From: Anderseniella sp963700735
GTDB taxonomy: Bacteria > Pseudomonadota > Alphaproteobacteria > Rhizobiales > Aestuariivirgaceae
NCBI GenBank assembly: GCA_963700735.1
Contig: CAVOYR010000002.1
Location: forward strand, 147,006 to 211,005
Direction of reading: 5' to 3'
Length of the DNA stretch: 64,000 bases
Shown here: one piece after another, positions 7,797 to 17,585 of the stretch
How the letters are laid out: each line of letters starts with the position of its first letter
How positions within the stretch are numbered: position 1 is the stretch's first letter
Notes under the pieces: generated by a model
What the model was told of the DNA's origin: nothing
The model's database searches: none
The model's input: only the letters and a program-made list of their open reading frames with translations
Made by a program: the position numbers and the translations under genes

Positions 7797-9878
7797 ATGA
7801 CCTGGACCCTCGACATACAACCCCTGCTGCCGATGTGGCTGGCCATTGTGCTGGCCGTCATTGCCGGTGCGTTCGTGCTGCTGGCACTGGTGGCGCGCAT
7901 GCGCGGTGCCGTGCTGCGGGCGCTGGCGGGCGCGGCCCTGGTGGCGGCCCTGTTCAACCCCGTGCTGCTGCGTGAAGACCGCGAAGTGCTGCCCGACATC
8001 GCCGTGGTTGTCACCGACCGCAGCCAGAGCCAGCAAACCGGCACCCGGACCGAGCTCACCGACGCAGCGCTGGCCCAGTTGCGCAGCCGCTTGGGCGCGC
8101 TGCCCGACACCGAGCTTCGCGTGGTCGACGTGCGCTCCGGCATCACCGCAGCAGATGAAGGCACGCAAGCCTTCGCCGCCCTGCGTCAGGCGCTGGCGGA
8201 TGTGCCACCGGACCGGTATGCCGGCGCGGTCCTGCTCACCGATGGCCAGGTACACGACATCCCCGAGGGCGAGGTGGTGGCCGGCTATCAAGGCCCGCTC
8301 CATGCGCTTGTCAGTGGCAAGCCGGGTGAACTGGACCGCACCGTGCGGCTGACCCAGTCGCCGAAGTTCGGCATTGTCGGCGAAAACCAGCCGTTGCGGT
8401 TCGTGGTGACCGATGCAGGTGCCGAGCAGGGCCGGCCGGTACTCGTCACCATTGCCATCGACGGGCAGGTGGTCGGCACCGTGACCACCGCCACCGGCAG
8501 CGAAACCGAGATGGACGTCAACATCGCCCACGGCGGCGACAACATCATCGAGCTCTCGGCTGCCGAATTGCCGGGCGAGCTGACCGTGCGCAACAACCGC
8601 GCCATCGCCGTCACCAAGGGTATCCGCGACCGGCTGCGGGTGTTGCTGATCTCGGGCAAGCCGCATCCCGGCGAGCGCACCTGGCGCAACCTGCTGAAGG
8701 CCGATACGTCGGTGGACCTGGTTCACTTCACCATCCTGCGCCCGCCGGAAAAGCAGGACGGCACGCCCATCAACGAACTGTCGCTGATCGCCTTCCCGAC
8801 GCGCGAGCTATTCGTCGAGAAGCTGGACGAGTTCGACCTGATCATCTTCGACCGCTATGAGCGCCGCGGCGTGCTGCCCGTCACCTACCTGGCCAACATC
8901 GCCGACTACGTGGAAAAGGGCGGCGCCGTTCTGGTGGCGGCCGGGCCGGACTATGCCGAGGCCACCAGCCTTTACCGCTCGCCACTGTCGGCCGTGCTGC
9001 CGGCCATGCCGACCGGGGCCGTGACGGTAGAACCGTTCAGGGCCCGCGTGACGGCCAAGGGCGAACGCCATCCGGTGGTGCGCGGCCTGCCCGGCGCCAG
9101 CCAGACCGAGCCAACCTGGGGCCGCTGGTTCCGCATCGTCGATTCCGAAGTGCGCAATGGCGACATCGTCATGGCCGGTCCCGAGGACCGCCCGCTGATG
9201 ATCCTGTCACGCGTCGGCGAAGGCCGCGTCGCACAGCTGATGTCGGATCACGCCTGGCTGTGGGCACGAGGCTATGACGGTGGTGGCCCGCAGGCCGAAG
9301 CCCTGCGCCGCATGGCCCACTGGCTGATGAAGGAACCGCAACTGGAAGAGGAAGCCCTCGGTGGCAACCAGGCAGGTGCGGCACTCGTCATCCAGCGCAA
9401 CACCATGAAGGATGAAGCCGCCGACGTGACCGTCACCTTGCCGTCCGGCAAGACGGAAACCGTGAAGCTGTCGCAAGCCCGCCCCGGCATCTGGCGCGGC
9501 GAGATCGAGGCTACGGAGGCCGGCCTTCACCGGTTGTCGGATGGCACGCTGGAAGCGGTTGCTGCGGTCGGCTCGCCCGACCCGCGCGAGACCACCGACC
9601 TGATTGCCACCACCTCGCTGCTTGAGCCCCTGGCGCAATCTACCCGCGGTGCGGCGCAGTTCATGTCCGCCGACGGCACGCCCGCCACCTTGTCCCTGCC
9701 GAGGCTGGTCAAGGTTGGCGCCGGTCGCGACATGGCCGGACCAGGCTGGATAGGGCTGAAGTCGAACGGGGCCTACCGGGTCCTGTCGATCGGCAGTTTC
9801 GCGCTGTTCTCGACGCTGCTGGCGCTGGCAGCACTGCTCGCGCTGCTGTCGATGATGTGGTACCGCGAAGGCCGCTAG
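7797..9878 (+). CDS. Membrane-anchored glutamine-amidotransferase-like/vWA-type protein of MoxR operon
   Basis: A 693-residue protein with two N-terminal hydrophobic segments (about 12-30 and 36-56), a DIAVVVTDRSQSQ segment resembling a degenerate vWA domain near 68-80, a large periplasmic region containing a class I amidotransferase-like fold (RLRVLLISGKPHPGERTWRNLL; FDLIIFDRYE; GGAVLVAAGPDY), and one C-terminal transmembrane helix at about 663-686 ending in WYREGR. No catalytic Cys-His-Glu triad is evident, so it is probably non-enzymatic. It starts 10 bp after the DUF4159 gene. Its TAG stop is embedded in CTAG (9875-9878), which also supplies the stop of the convergent GNAT gene. Confidence 0.85.
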   Translation: MTWTLDIQPLLPMWLAIVLAVIAGAFVLLALVARMRGAVLRALAGAALVAALFNPVLLREDREVLPDIAVVVTDRSQSQQTGTRTELTDAALAQLRSRLGALPDTELRVVDVRSGITAADEGTQAFAALRQALADVPPDRYAGAVLLTDGQVHDIPEGEVVAGYQGPLHALVSGKPGELDRTVRLTQSPKFGIVGENQPLRFVVTDAGAEQGRPVLVTIAIDGQVVGTVTTATGSETEMDVNIAHGGDNIIELSAAELPGELTVRNNRAIAVTKGIRDRLRVLLISGKPHPGERTWRNLLKADTSVDLVHFTILRPPEKQDGTPINELSLIAFPTRELFVEKLDEFDLIIFDRYERRGVLPVTYLANIADYVEKGGAVLVAAGPDYAEATSLYRSPLSAVLPAMPTGAVTVEPFRARVTAKGERHPVVRGLPGASQTEPTWGRWFRIVDSEVRNGDIVMAGPEDRPLMILSRVGEGRVAQLMSDHAWLWARGYDGGGPQAEALRRMAHWLMKEPQLEEEALGGNQAGAALVIQRNTMKDEAADVTVTLPSGKTETVKLSQARPGIWRGEIEATEAGLHRLSDGTLEAVAAVGSPDPRETTDLIATTSLLEPLAQSTRGAAQFMSADGTPATLSLPRLVKVGAGRDMAGPGWIGLKSNGAYRVLSIGSFALFSTLLALAALLALLSMMWYREGR

Positions 9879-10432
9879 GTCTCAGGATCCGCGTGGCGCG
9901 ATGGCGACAGCACCAGTCCTGACACGCCATTGAACGCACCCGGCACCAGCTCGAGATAAAGCAGCCGGTCCGGATCGACCGGTCCCGGCAAAGTCAGCCG
10001 CCCGTCAGGCACCCGGACAAAGCCGAATGGCCCGTAGTACGGTGCATCCCCCACCAGGATGACCAGGCCGTGGCCAAGCCGTGCGGCTTCGGCCAGCGCG
10101 TGCGCCATCAAGGTGCGGCCAAGCCCCTTGCCTTGCAGCAGGGGTTCTACCGCGAGCGGGCCAAGCATGATGGCGTCATGGCCTTCGCTGCCGATCTTGA
10201 GGTGCCAGAAGCTGATCACCGCCACCAGCAGCTCTTCGCCGCCGGCATCGCTTGCCTGCATCCACAGCCCGAAGCTGAGGCCCGGCACCGGCATTTCGCG
10301 CTCCCTGAACCGGTAGGACGTCTTGGTGCGCCGGCCAATGCCGAACGCCCGGTCGAGCAGGGTTTCGGATCTTGCAGCAAGCACAGCATCCGACAGGTCA
10401 AGCGGCTTGATCGCAATGGTATCGAAGAACAT
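9875..10432 (-). CDS. GNAT family N-acetyltransferase
   Basis: A 185-residue YhbS-like acetyltransferase. The acetyl-CoA-binding motif A is LGPLAVEPLLQGKGLGRTLMAHAL (Q-G-K-G-L-G-R, a Q/RxxGxG/A loop) at about 91-114, followed by VILVGDAPYYGPFGFVR, the motif B region common to this group (xGDxxYYxxFGF). The N-terminal half carries FREREMPVPGLSFGLWM. Such proteins transfer an acetyl group to a small molecule or protein amine; the substrate cannot be predicted. It is convergent with the MoxR operon and shares the palindromic CTAG stop with it, leaving no room for a terminator between the two transcripts. Confidence 0.85.
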   Translation of the reverse strand: MFFDTIAIKPLDLSDAVLAARSETLLDRAFGIGRRTKTSYRFREREMPVPGLSFGLWMQASDAGGEELLVAVISFWHLKIGSEGHDAIMLGPLAVEPLLQGKGLGRTLMAHALAEAARLGHGLVILVGDAPYYGPFGFVRVPDGRLTLPGPVDPDRLLYLELVPGAFNGVSGLVLSPSRHADPET

Positions 10433-10733
10433 GGCGGAAGGTCTTTCGGGCAGGAGACAGGTACCGGAAATGCCGGATCACCGCTGGACCTTCCAGGCTT
10501 GCCGCCTAGTGAACGAGCAAGTCCCGGGGTACAGCAAGCCGCGATCCGGCGGTGCGCAAACTGCGTGCGCATCGCAGGTGGCTGTGTCGTCGCTGCCGGT
10601 ACTGCCGGGGCATCGGTTGGCTCATCCTGTCGTCTGTCGCGCGCCATGACGGCGCGAAGGTGCTGCACCTATCACGGACGGCACACCATGGTCAAACGCA
10701 ACATCATCGCCAGCGGCAGTGTTGCGGGAACGG
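10433..10733. other. Intergenic stretch, no gene seen
   Basis: About 300 bases lie between the GNAT start and the stop of the next NUDIX gene, both on the minus strand. No reading frame here has recognisable protein content and no convincing hairpin followed by a T-run is visible. It presumably holds the GNAT promoter. Confidence 0.5.
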
Positions 10734-11204
10734 TTACCAGATGCCGGAGATCTCTGTCCCGTCGATCAGCTCGGCAAGGCGCCGCCGCATGGCGGGCGAG
10801 CAATCGCGCTCGATCTCCTCGCGCGGCAAAAATGCCCGGTGCGAAATCTCCAGCGACGGCTTCCAGTCATGCACCTGGAACTGCGGCACACGGTATACTG
10901 CCACATGATCACCCGGGTAATGCTGGTCGTTGCTGAACAGCCCGTGCATCACCGGTTGCCCGGTCACCTCGACGGCGGCTTCCTCGACCATCTCGCGGGC
11001 CAGCGACTGCAACGCTGTTTCACCCCGTTCGATGCCGCCACCGGGAAATATCCAGCCACTGGTGTAGGTTTGCTTCACCACCAGCAGGTGACCGGCATCG
11101 TCGATGGCAACGCCGCGCACGCCCAGCGTCTTGCCCCGGGTGATCCGGCTGAACGGCTGAAGCACCAGCCGGTTGACGAACGGATAGACGAGCTTGCGAA
11201 TCAC
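10734..11204 (-). CDS. NUDIX hydrolase
   Basis: A 156-residue NUDIX protein. The Nudix box reads GG GIERGET ... REMVEEAAV, with the metal-binding REXXEE-type helix present as R-E-M-V-E-E. The lead segment TRGKTLGVRGVAIDD and LLVVKQTYTSGWIFPGGGIE are typical of a group common in alphaproteobacteria. A GTG at 11204 is preferred over upstream in-frame codons because AGAAGGA sits 9 bases before it and because the sequence upstream does not read like protein. It faces away from the sphingolipid/ABC operon that starts at 11370. The substrate (nucleotide sugar, capped RNA or nucleotide) cannot be predicted. Confidence 0.85.
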   Translation of the reverse strand: MIRKLVYPFVNRLVLQPFSRITRGKTLGVRGVAIDDAGHLLVVKQTYTSGWIFPGGGIERGETALQSLAREMVEEAAVEVTGQPVMHGLFSNDQHYPGDHVAVYRVPQFQVHDWKPSLEISHRAFLPREEIERDCSPAMRRRLAELIDGTEISGIW

Positions 11205-11369
11205 GGGCAGCGGTCCTTCTGCATAATGCAGACCACTATTGCGGCAAGCGGCAGATGGCGCAATTCTCTGCTTGCCCCCGGCCCTGTGCAGCACTAATCG
11301 TTTCACCATGCCTTGCGCACCTGAAACACCGAGCCGGACGCTGATGGCGTCCGCGCACAACGCGGCCTG

Positions 11370-13143
11370 ATGCTGAAGATATTCAAGATATTCCTGCGTG
11401 CCAGAGGCACCAATCCGTGGGCCGTGGTGGCATGCCTCGTGCTGGCTTCGGTGGCTGAGATCGTCTCGCTGTCGGCCATGCTGCCGGCACTGCTGACGGT
11501 ATCCGGTGAACAGGCCAACCTGCCGCCCGCCTTCAATACGGTCGTGGACAGCGTGCTGGCATTCACCGGCATTCCCAAGACTTCTCGGTGGCCTGACATT
11601 CGCGGTGGTGTTTGCCCTCATCCTGCGGTCGATCCTGCTGGGTGCAGCCCTCACCTATGCGGGTTTCTCGATTGCCAACGTCTCGACGCGCCTGCGCGAA
11701 GACCTGCTGAAATCGATGTTCGCCACGAGATGGCGCTACTTCGTCGAACATCGCGCCGGCAGCATCGCCAACACCATTTCCGTCGACGCGACGCGCGCAG
11801 GTCAGGCCTATCTCGAATCGGCAAAGTTCGTCGCCGGCATCATCCAGGCAGCCGGATACCTCATCATCGCGCTGATGGCATCGGTACAGTTTGCCATCGC
11901 CGGGCTGGTGATCGGACTGATCCTTGTCGGCGGGCTGGGCAAGCTCATTGCCGTCAGCCGCAGGGCCGGCAAGCATCAGGTCGAGTCGACCCGTGACCTC
12001 GTCACGCTGGTGGCCGACAGTCTCAACAACATCAAGCCGATCAAGTCGATGAACCGCACTGCGCCCTTCATCGCCATGTTCGGGGAGAACCTGAACAAGC
12101 TCAACCGCTCGATCAAGGCGCAGGTGCTGTCCTCGCAGGCGCTGGAGCGCGGCACGGACCTCCTCATCGCCGTCCTGATCGGCACGTCGTTCTACCTGGC
12201 CGTGGGCGTGTTCAACGTGTCGCTTGCTGCCGTTACCGTGCTGGGCATCATCTCGTTCCAGTCCTTTGCGGTGGTACGGCGGCTGCAGTCCTACCTGCAG
12301 CGCGCCGCCGAACTGCAAGCGGCCTATTTCAGCGTGGAAAAGATTGCCGATCAGCTCAACCGAGAGGCAGAACGCGCCGGAGGTGACACCGACATTACCC
12401 TCGATCATGCTGCAAGGTTTGAAAACGTCACGTTCTCTCACGAGGACAAGCCGACCGTCCGCGACATCTCACTGGAGATTCCAGCCGGCAAGATCACCGT
12501 GCTGCAGGGTCCGTCGGGGGCTGGCAAGACGACGCTGGTCGACATGCTGCTGGGCCTGCACGAGCCCGACGAAGGCCGCATCACCATCGACGACCGCCCG
12601 CTCACCGGCCTGTCGCTGATCGCGTGGCGGTCCATGGTTGGCTACGTGCCGCAGGAACTGTCGCTGCTGCATGCTTCCCTGCGTGACAACATTGCGCTGG
12701 GCAACAGCAGTCTCAGCGACGAGCAGTTGCGGGCCGCGCTGAAGCTGGCCCAGGCCAGCGATTTCATCGACAGCCTGCCAGACGGGCTTGACAGCAATGC
12801 CGGTGAAATGGGCGGCAGGCTGTCCGGTGGCCAGCGCCAGCGCATCGCGCTCGCCCGGGCGCTGGTGGGCGACCCGAAGCTGCTGATCCTTGATGAAGTG
12901 ACCAGCGCCCTCGACCCTGAAACCGAGGCCAGCATCTGCCGCACCGCGCAGCAACTTGCGGGCCGGTATACCATCATTGCCATCACCCACCGGCCTGCAT
13001 GGTCGGCCATCGCCGACCGGCTGTACAAGATCGACAATGGCATGGCAGCCGAGATCAGCCTCGACCGCAAGGCTTCTGCAGCCCGCAAGACGTCTGCCAG
13101 GGGCAAGACCAGGGGCGCGGCCAAAACGAAGGCTTCCTCATGA
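11370..13143 (+). pseudogene. ABC exporter (fused permease-ATPase), interrupted by a frameshift near 11580
   Basis: A type IV ABC exporter half-transporter of about 590 residues if the frame is restored. Residues from the ATG at 11370 (MLKIFKIFLRARG..., first membrane helix) read well up to GIPK near 11580; the rest, from LGGLTFAVVF onward, continues in the next frame to 13143. It then shows further membrane helices, Walker A GPSGAGKTT, the Q-loop YVPQE, signature LSGGQRQR, Walker B LLILDEVTSALD and the H-loop ITHRP. One surplus base in 11575-11590 explains the break. The gene opens the plus-strand operon ending in LptF/LptG-like genes and overlaps the ceramide-synthase-like gene, so lipid flipping is the inferred role. 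A lysine/alanine-rich tail follows the ATPase. Confidence 0.85.
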
Positions 13144-14303
13144 CCAGCCTGGAGATCAGGCCGGTTGTAACCCGCAGTGACCGGGCAGCCTTCCTGAAGG
13201 TGCCCCATCTCGTCTTCGCCGATGACCCGGCCTGGATTGCACCGCTGACCTTCGAACGGGCGCAGCACATTTCACCAAGGCATAACCCGTTCTTCGAGCA
13301 TGCAACCGCGCAACTGTTCGTGGCCTGGAGCGGAAACCGCCCGGTCGGACGCATCTCGGCCCAGGTCGATGACCTGCGCAATGCCCGCCACCAGGACGCG
13401 ACCGGCATGTTCGGTTTCCTGGATGCAGGCGACGATGCGCGCCTGTTTGCAGCCCTGCTGGCAACCGCCGAGGCGTGGCTGGTCAAGCAGGGCATGGCGC
13501 GTGCCATCGGTCCGTTCAGCTTTTCCATCAACGAGGAAACCGGGCTGCTGGTGTCCGGCTTCGAGCATCCGCCTGCCGTGATGATGGGCCATGCACGCCG
13601 CTGGTACGGCCCCCACGTCGAGGCAGCAGGCTATGCCCGTGTCAAGGACGTGCTGGCCTACAGCTTCGACAACTCCCAGCCGTTACCGCGCGGGCTTGCC
13701 GGCATGTTGCGCAAGGTCGAGGCCACCGGCGATCTCGTGGTGCGCCCGCTCAGCAAGAAGAACCTTGACCGTGACCTCGCCATCCTGATCGACATCTTCA
13801 ACGACGCCTGGTCCGGCAACTGGGGGTTCACACCGTTCTCCGATGCCGAGATCGCCAAGCTGGGCAGCGACCTGAAGATGCTGGTGCAGGAAGGCTACAT
13901 CGCCTTCGCCGAGTACCAGGGCCAGCCCGCCGCCATGGCAGTGACCTTGCCGGACATCAATCGCGCGGCGCGGGATTTGCGCGGCTCGCTGCTGCCGTTC
14001 GGCGTGTTCAAGCTGCTCGCGCGGCTGAAGCTGAAGGCGCCCGAGGCGGTGCGCATGCCGCTGATGGGCGTTCGCCGGCAGTACCACGGCACGCCGGTCG
14101 GCTCGGCACTCGCCATCGCGGTGATCGATGCCATCCGGCAGTACCACGTGGGCCGGGGAACCCGGCACGCCGAACTGTCATGGATACTCGACGACAACAT
14201 GCCGATGCGCCGCATGATCGAGGCCGTCGGCGGCGTCGAATACAAGACCTACCGCATCTATGAACGCCAGCTTTCCGCCAAGGCACCGGGATCTTCCGCA
14301 TGA
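13140..14303 (+). CDS. bcerS: Bacterial ceramide synthase-like GNAT protein
   Basis: A 387-residue GNAT-superfamily protein, longer than ordinary acetyltransferases, of the family often labelled dATP pyrophosphohydrolase in databases. In Caulobacter the homologous family acts as the bacterial ceramide synthase, N-acylating 3-ketosphinganine made by Spt. Recognisable parts are HLVFADDPAWIAPLTFERAQ, the NPFFEHATAQLFVAW strand, GPFSFSINEETGLLVSGFEHPP (a hallmark of the group), and a C-terminal GNAT half with HAELSWILDDNMPMRRMIEAVG. The start overlaps the ABC exporter's stop (ATGA) and its own TGA overlaps the next ATG. Its placement within 8 kb of spt, ACP, cerR and acyl-AMP ligase makes the assignment strong, although the homology call itself is from memory of the family, not a search. 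Confidence 0.82.
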   Translation: MTSLEIRPVVTRSDRAAFLKVPHLVFADDPAWIAPLTFERAQHISPRHNPFFEHATAQLFVAWSGNRPVGRISAQVDDLRNARHQDATGMFGFLDAGDDARLFAALLATAEAWLVKQGMARAIGPFSFSINEETGLLVSGFEHPPAVMMGHARRWYGPHVEAAGYARVKDVLAYSFDNSQPLPRGLAGMLRKVEATGDLVVRPLSKKNLDRDLAILIDIFNDAWSGNWGFTPFSDAEIAKLGSDLKMLVQEGYIAFAEYQGQPAAMAVTLPDINRAARDLRGSLLPFGVFKLLARLKLKAPEAVRMPLMGVRRQYHGTPVGSALAIAVIDAIRQYHVGRGTRHAELSWILDDNMPMRRMIEAVGGVEYKTYRIYERQLSAKAPGSSA

Positions 14304-15217
14304 TGCGGCTGGCCCACATATCCGACGTGCACCTGGGGCCTGTACCGCCGCTCAACCCGGTAAACCTCACCTCCAAGCGGCTGGTCGGCTACAATTCATG
14401 GATCTTCCGCCGCCGCGCCATCCATGACCCGGCCATCACGCAAGCCATCCTGAAGGACATCAAGGCCGCCGCCCCCGATCACCTGATGTTCACCGGCGAC
14501 CTGATCAACATCTCGCTGCGCCGCGAATTCATCAACGGGGCCAGCTGGCTGCAGAACGCCGGCAAGCCGGACTGGATGTCGTTCGTGCCGGGCAATCACG
14601 ATGCCTATGTCACCACCGACTGGGAGACAGGCATGGGCCTGTGGGGCGATTACATGACGGGCGACCTGGCGGTGCCCGGTGCCCGGCCCACCTCGTGCGT
14701 GGCAATGCCGTTTCCCTACGTGCGCCAGCGCCGCAACGTGGCGTTGATAGGTGTTACCACCGCCATGCCCAGCCGGCCCGGCCGCGCCACCGGCGTGATG
14801 GGGGCCGCCCAGATCGAGGCATTGGCGGCAAGCCTTTCCAATTTGCGCCAGCGCGGGTTCTACCGCATTCTTATGATCCACCACCCGCCGCTGCAGGGCC
14901 TCGCCAGGTCCCACAAGGCCCTCAAGGACGCCGCCGAACTGACCGGCGTACTGGCCGACGAAGGCTGCGACCTGGTGGTGCACGGCCACAACCATACCGC
15001 GACCCATCGCAAGCTTGCCACGCGCCACGGCACGGCTCACATTGTGGGCGTACCGTCGGCAAGCTCGAACGGCAACCGCAACACCGAGCTTGCCGCATGG
15101 AACGAATATGTGGTCCGTCGCGTCTCCGGCGAGTGGCAGACCACGGTGAACATTCGCCAATGGAATAATGTCACGCGGCAGTTTACGCCACAAACCAGCT
15201 ACACTCTGGAGCCATAG
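14300..15217 (+). CDS. Calcineurin-like metallophosphoesterase
   Basis: A 305-residue cytoplasmic metallophosphoesterase. All dinuclear-metal motifs are present: HISDVHLG at 5-12 (D-x-H), FTGDLIN (G-D-L) near 61-66, PGNHD near 96-100, MIHHPP near 192, and VHGHNHT (G-H-x-H) near 229-235. The family hydrolyses phosphomono- or diesters; LpxH in lipid A synthesis is one lipid-active relative. It overlaps bcerS by ATGA and precedes the LptF-like gene by 15 bp, so it is co-transcribed with lipid genes. A role in dephosphorylating a phospho-sphingolipid or lipid intermediate is inference only. No signal peptide or membrane helix is visible. Confidence 0.87.
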   Translation: MMRLAHISDVHLGPVPPLNPVNLTSKRLVGYNSWIFRRRAIHDPAITQAILKDIKAAAPDHLMFTGDLINISLRREFINGASWLQNAGKPDWMSFVPGNHDAYVTTDWETGMGLWGDYMTGDLAVPGARPTSCVAMPFPYVRQRRNVALIGVTTAMPSRPGRATGVMGAAQIEALAASLSNLRQRGFYRILMIHHPPLQGLARSHKALKDAAELTGVLADEGCDLVVHGHNHTATHRKLATRHGTAHIVGVPSASSNGNRNTELAAWNEYVVRRVSGEWQTTVNIRQWNNVTRQFTPQTSYTLEP

Positions 15218-15232
15218 ACACCAGCACCGGGC

Positions 15233-16510
15233 TTGAAGCCCACCCACGAAAAGAGGACGGCACTGCGCCGGCGACCCGCCATTTTCAGGTTACCGATCAT
15301 CGAGCGGTACGTGATCCGCCAGGTTTCCATCCCGTTGCTGACGGCAATGGGGGCTGGCCTGTCGGTGCTGTGCGCCGAGCGCATCGTGCAGGTGCTCGAC
15401 ATCACGCTGGGCAACCGCAACTCGTTTGCGGTGGTGTTTCAGCTGCTGGCCTACTGGATGCCGCACTATATCGGCCTTGCTGCCCCGGTGGCGCTGTATC
15501 TCGGCCTGCTGTTCGGCTTCAGCAAGATGTCGAAGGATTCGGAGCTCGATGCGTTTCTCGCAGCCGGTGCCAGTCTCGGCCGGTTGACGCGCCCTGCCTC
15601 GCTGATCGCGATCGTGCTGGCCATGAACGCCGCCCTGATGTTCGGATGGGTACAGCCCTTCTCGCTGTATGCCTACCGGGCAACGGTGCACACGCTGGCC
15701 AACGTCGATGTGTTCTATCTCGCCGAGGAAGGCGTGTTCATGCAGACCGGCAAGCGCACGTTCATTCTCGACAAGCTGACGCGCGCTGACAACTCGTTCC
15801 AGCGCATCTTCATCTACGATGATTTCGGCGACAAGGGCAGCGAAACGATCACAGCCCAGTCTGGCCAGCTGGTCGACGATGAAGCCTCCGGTCAGCCCAA
15901 GCTCAGGCTGTACACCGGCCACCGGCTGGAAGTGAAGCAGCCACCCCAGGCAGGCAGCACCGGCACGGTGGCACCGCCGCTGGTCGGGGATTTCCGTTCC
16001 GCCGATGTCGGTCTTGGCCGGCTCCAGTCCGCCGTCTACCGCAACCGGGGTGCGGCACCACGCGAACTGACACTGACGGAGCTTTACACCCAGCTTCAGA
16101 GAACCGACCTCAAGCCCCGCTTCCGGCAGCTGGCAATCGCTGAGTTCAACATCAGGCTGGCACTGGTCGCGCTGGTGCTGGTGCTGCCGTTCCTGGCCCT
16201 GCCCTATTCGGTGGGCCAGCGGCGCGGCAACCGCGCCTACAGGTTCGCCGTGGCGTTGGTGCTGCTGGTGGCGTTTCATGAAATCCTGCAACAAGGCGCG
16301 ACAGCGACAGGCTTGCGCGGCATATCGGTGTGGTGGACGATCTGGCTGCCCTTCGCGCTGTTCACCACCTTCGCCCTGTGGCGCTACTACGTCACCTGCT
16401 ACACCTTGCCGAGGCCCTGGCTCGATCCGCTCATCGAGGACATCGTTGACCGTGTGAAGGCACTGTGGCGCCGCATCCGCCCACCCCAGCCGGGAGTGAG
16501 CCGGGGATGA
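15233..16510 (+). CDS. LptF-like permease (YjgP/YjgQ family)
   Basis: A 425-residue YjgP/YjgQ-family inner-membrane protein: three N-terminal helices (LLTAMGAGLSVLCAERIVQVL, LLAYWMPHYIGLAAPVALYLGLLFGF, ASLIAIVLAMNAALMFGWVQPF), the conserved SKDSELDAFLAAGASL cytoplasmic segment, a periplasmic beta-jellyroll (AEEGVFMQTGKRTFILDKL...), then three C-terminal helices. In the Lpt system such proteins pull LPS from the inner membrane into the periplasmic bridge. The start is the TTG at 15233; it has no good ribosome site, and a start slightly downstream is possible. It overlaps lptG-like by ATGA. Canonical lptFG usually sits beside lptD, surA or pepA; here the neighbours are sphingolipid genes, suggesting a paralogue for another lipid. 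Confidence 0.88.
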   Translation: MKPTHEKRTALRRRPAIFRLPIIERYVIRQVSIPLLTAMGAGLSVLCAERIVQVLDITLGNRNSFAVVFQLLAYWMPHYIGLAAPVALYLGLLFGFSKMSKDSELDAFLAAGASLGRLTRPASLIAIVLAMNAALMFGWVQPFSLYAYRATVHTLANVDVFYLAEEGVFMQTGKRTFILDKLTRADNSFQRIFIYDDFGDKGSETITAQSGQLVDDEASGQPKLRLYTGHRLEVKQPPQAGSTGTVAPPLVGDFRSADVGLGRLQSAVYRNRGAAPRELTLTELYTQLQRTDLKPRFRQLAIAEFNIRLALVALVLVLPFLALPYSVGQRRGNRAYRFAVALVLLVAFHEILQQGATATGLRGISVWWTIWLPFALFTTFALWRYYVTCYTLPRPWLDPLIEDIVDRVKALWRRIRPPQPGVSRG

Positions 16511-17583
16511 AGACAATTGGCTGGCTGTTGTCGCGCATGATACTGGTGCGGTTTATCACGATCCTGCTGGGCATTTCGGCCTTCGTGGTGTCGCTGACGC
16601 TGGTGACCTACTCCGAGGAAATCATCAAACAGGGCGGCGGCACGTCTGCGGCGCTGGGCCACTATGCGCTGCTGTTGCTGCCGGTGACGGCTTCGACCTT
16701 CATGGCGATATCGGTTCTGCTCGCCATCCTGCTGGCGCTGGTCGAGCTGTCCTATCGCTCCGAGATGACGGCCATCTGGGCGACCGGCCTGTCGCCAATG
16801 CGCGTGATCATGATGCTCATGCCGATGAGCCTGGTCATCGGCGGCATCACCTTCCTGATCGCCGATCAGGCCGTGCCGCGCGTCACGCCGGAACTGACCG
16901 AATGGGGCATCGGTGAATACAGCCGCAAGAAGGCAGCCGTCGGCAACAAGGGCCCGATCTGGATGCGGGCGGGCACCGACATCCTGCGTGCAGGCAGCGC
17001 CAATGCAAATGCCACCGAGCTGGGCGACATCATCATTTTCAAGCGCAATGACACAGGCGAACTGGAAGAGCAGATCAGGGCCGAGACGGCTGTCCTGGTC
17101 AACCGCCGCTGGCAGTTGGACAACGTGGTCATCTACCACGCCGAGAACGTCCGGCCTGACCGCGTGTCGCGGATGATCTATTCCGGCAACATGCAGCCTG
17201 CCCGCTCCGGCAAACGGTCGGGCGAGCCCGCCGAGATGTCTGCAGTTGACCTTGGATACTTCATCCGCAACGCAGGCTTCGGCATCAAGCCGGTGCACGT
17301 GTTCGAAACCTGGTGGTACCGGCGCGTGTCACTGCTGCTGACACCCCTGCTGATGGTGGCACTGTGCATTCCGCTGGCCGTGCGTTTCCGCCGTGGCGGT
17401 GGTGCAGGCCGGCTGTTCATGATCGGCCTTGCCATCGGCTTCACGTTCTCGATCTTCGAGGGCATCGCCCTGACCATGGGCGAGGTTGGCTTCGTGCCAC
17501 CCATCTTCGGCGCGTGGGCGCCGTTCCTGATCTATGCCGCCATAGCGGCAGCCATCGCCTTCAGGGCAGAAACCGTCAGCTGA
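16507..17583 (+). CDS. LptG-like permease (YjgP/YjgQ family)
   Basis: A 358-residue partner of the preceding gene, with the same plan: helices at about 8-28, 48-72 and 95-120, the cytoplasmic SYRSEMTAIWATGLSPMRV segment (E-x-x-A-x-x-x-x-G-x-S, contact site for the LptB-type ATPase), a periplasmic beta domain, and three C-terminal helices ending near FRAETVS. The ATG at 16507 is chosen because it overlaps the LptF-like TGA. No LptB, LptC or LptA homologue is present in the window, so it must borrow an ATPase from elsewhere or use the housekeeping one. Its TGA and the stop of the convergent spt are separated by two bases inside a palindrome. Confidence 0.88.
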   Translation: MKTIGWLLSRMILVRFITILLGISAFVVSLTLVTYSEEIIKQGGGTSAALGHYALLLLPVTASTFMAISVLLAILLALVELSYRSEMTAIWATGLSPMRVIMMLMPMSLVIGGITFLIADQAVPRVTPELTEWGIGEYSRKKAAVGNKGPIWMRAGTDILRAGSANANATELGDIIIFKRNDTGELEEQIRAETAVLVNRRWQLDNVVIYHAENVRPDRVSRMIYSGNMQPARSGKRSGEPAEMSAVDLGYFIRNAGFGIKPVHVFETWWYRRVSLLLTPLLMVALCIPLAVRFRRGGGAGRLFMIGLAIGFTFSIFEGIALTMGEVGFVPPIFGAWAPFLIYAAIAAAIAFRAETVS

Positions 17584-17585
17584 TA

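Noticed and set aside
11575..11590. Programmed +1 frameshifting in the ABC exporter
   Set aside because: A CCC-A slip is possible, but no stop codon or structure follows, and three unrelated genes show the same type of shift. An extra base is simpler.
15290..16516. 408-codon open frame on the minus strand
   Set aside because: Antisense to the LptF-like gene; no motif and no ribosome site.
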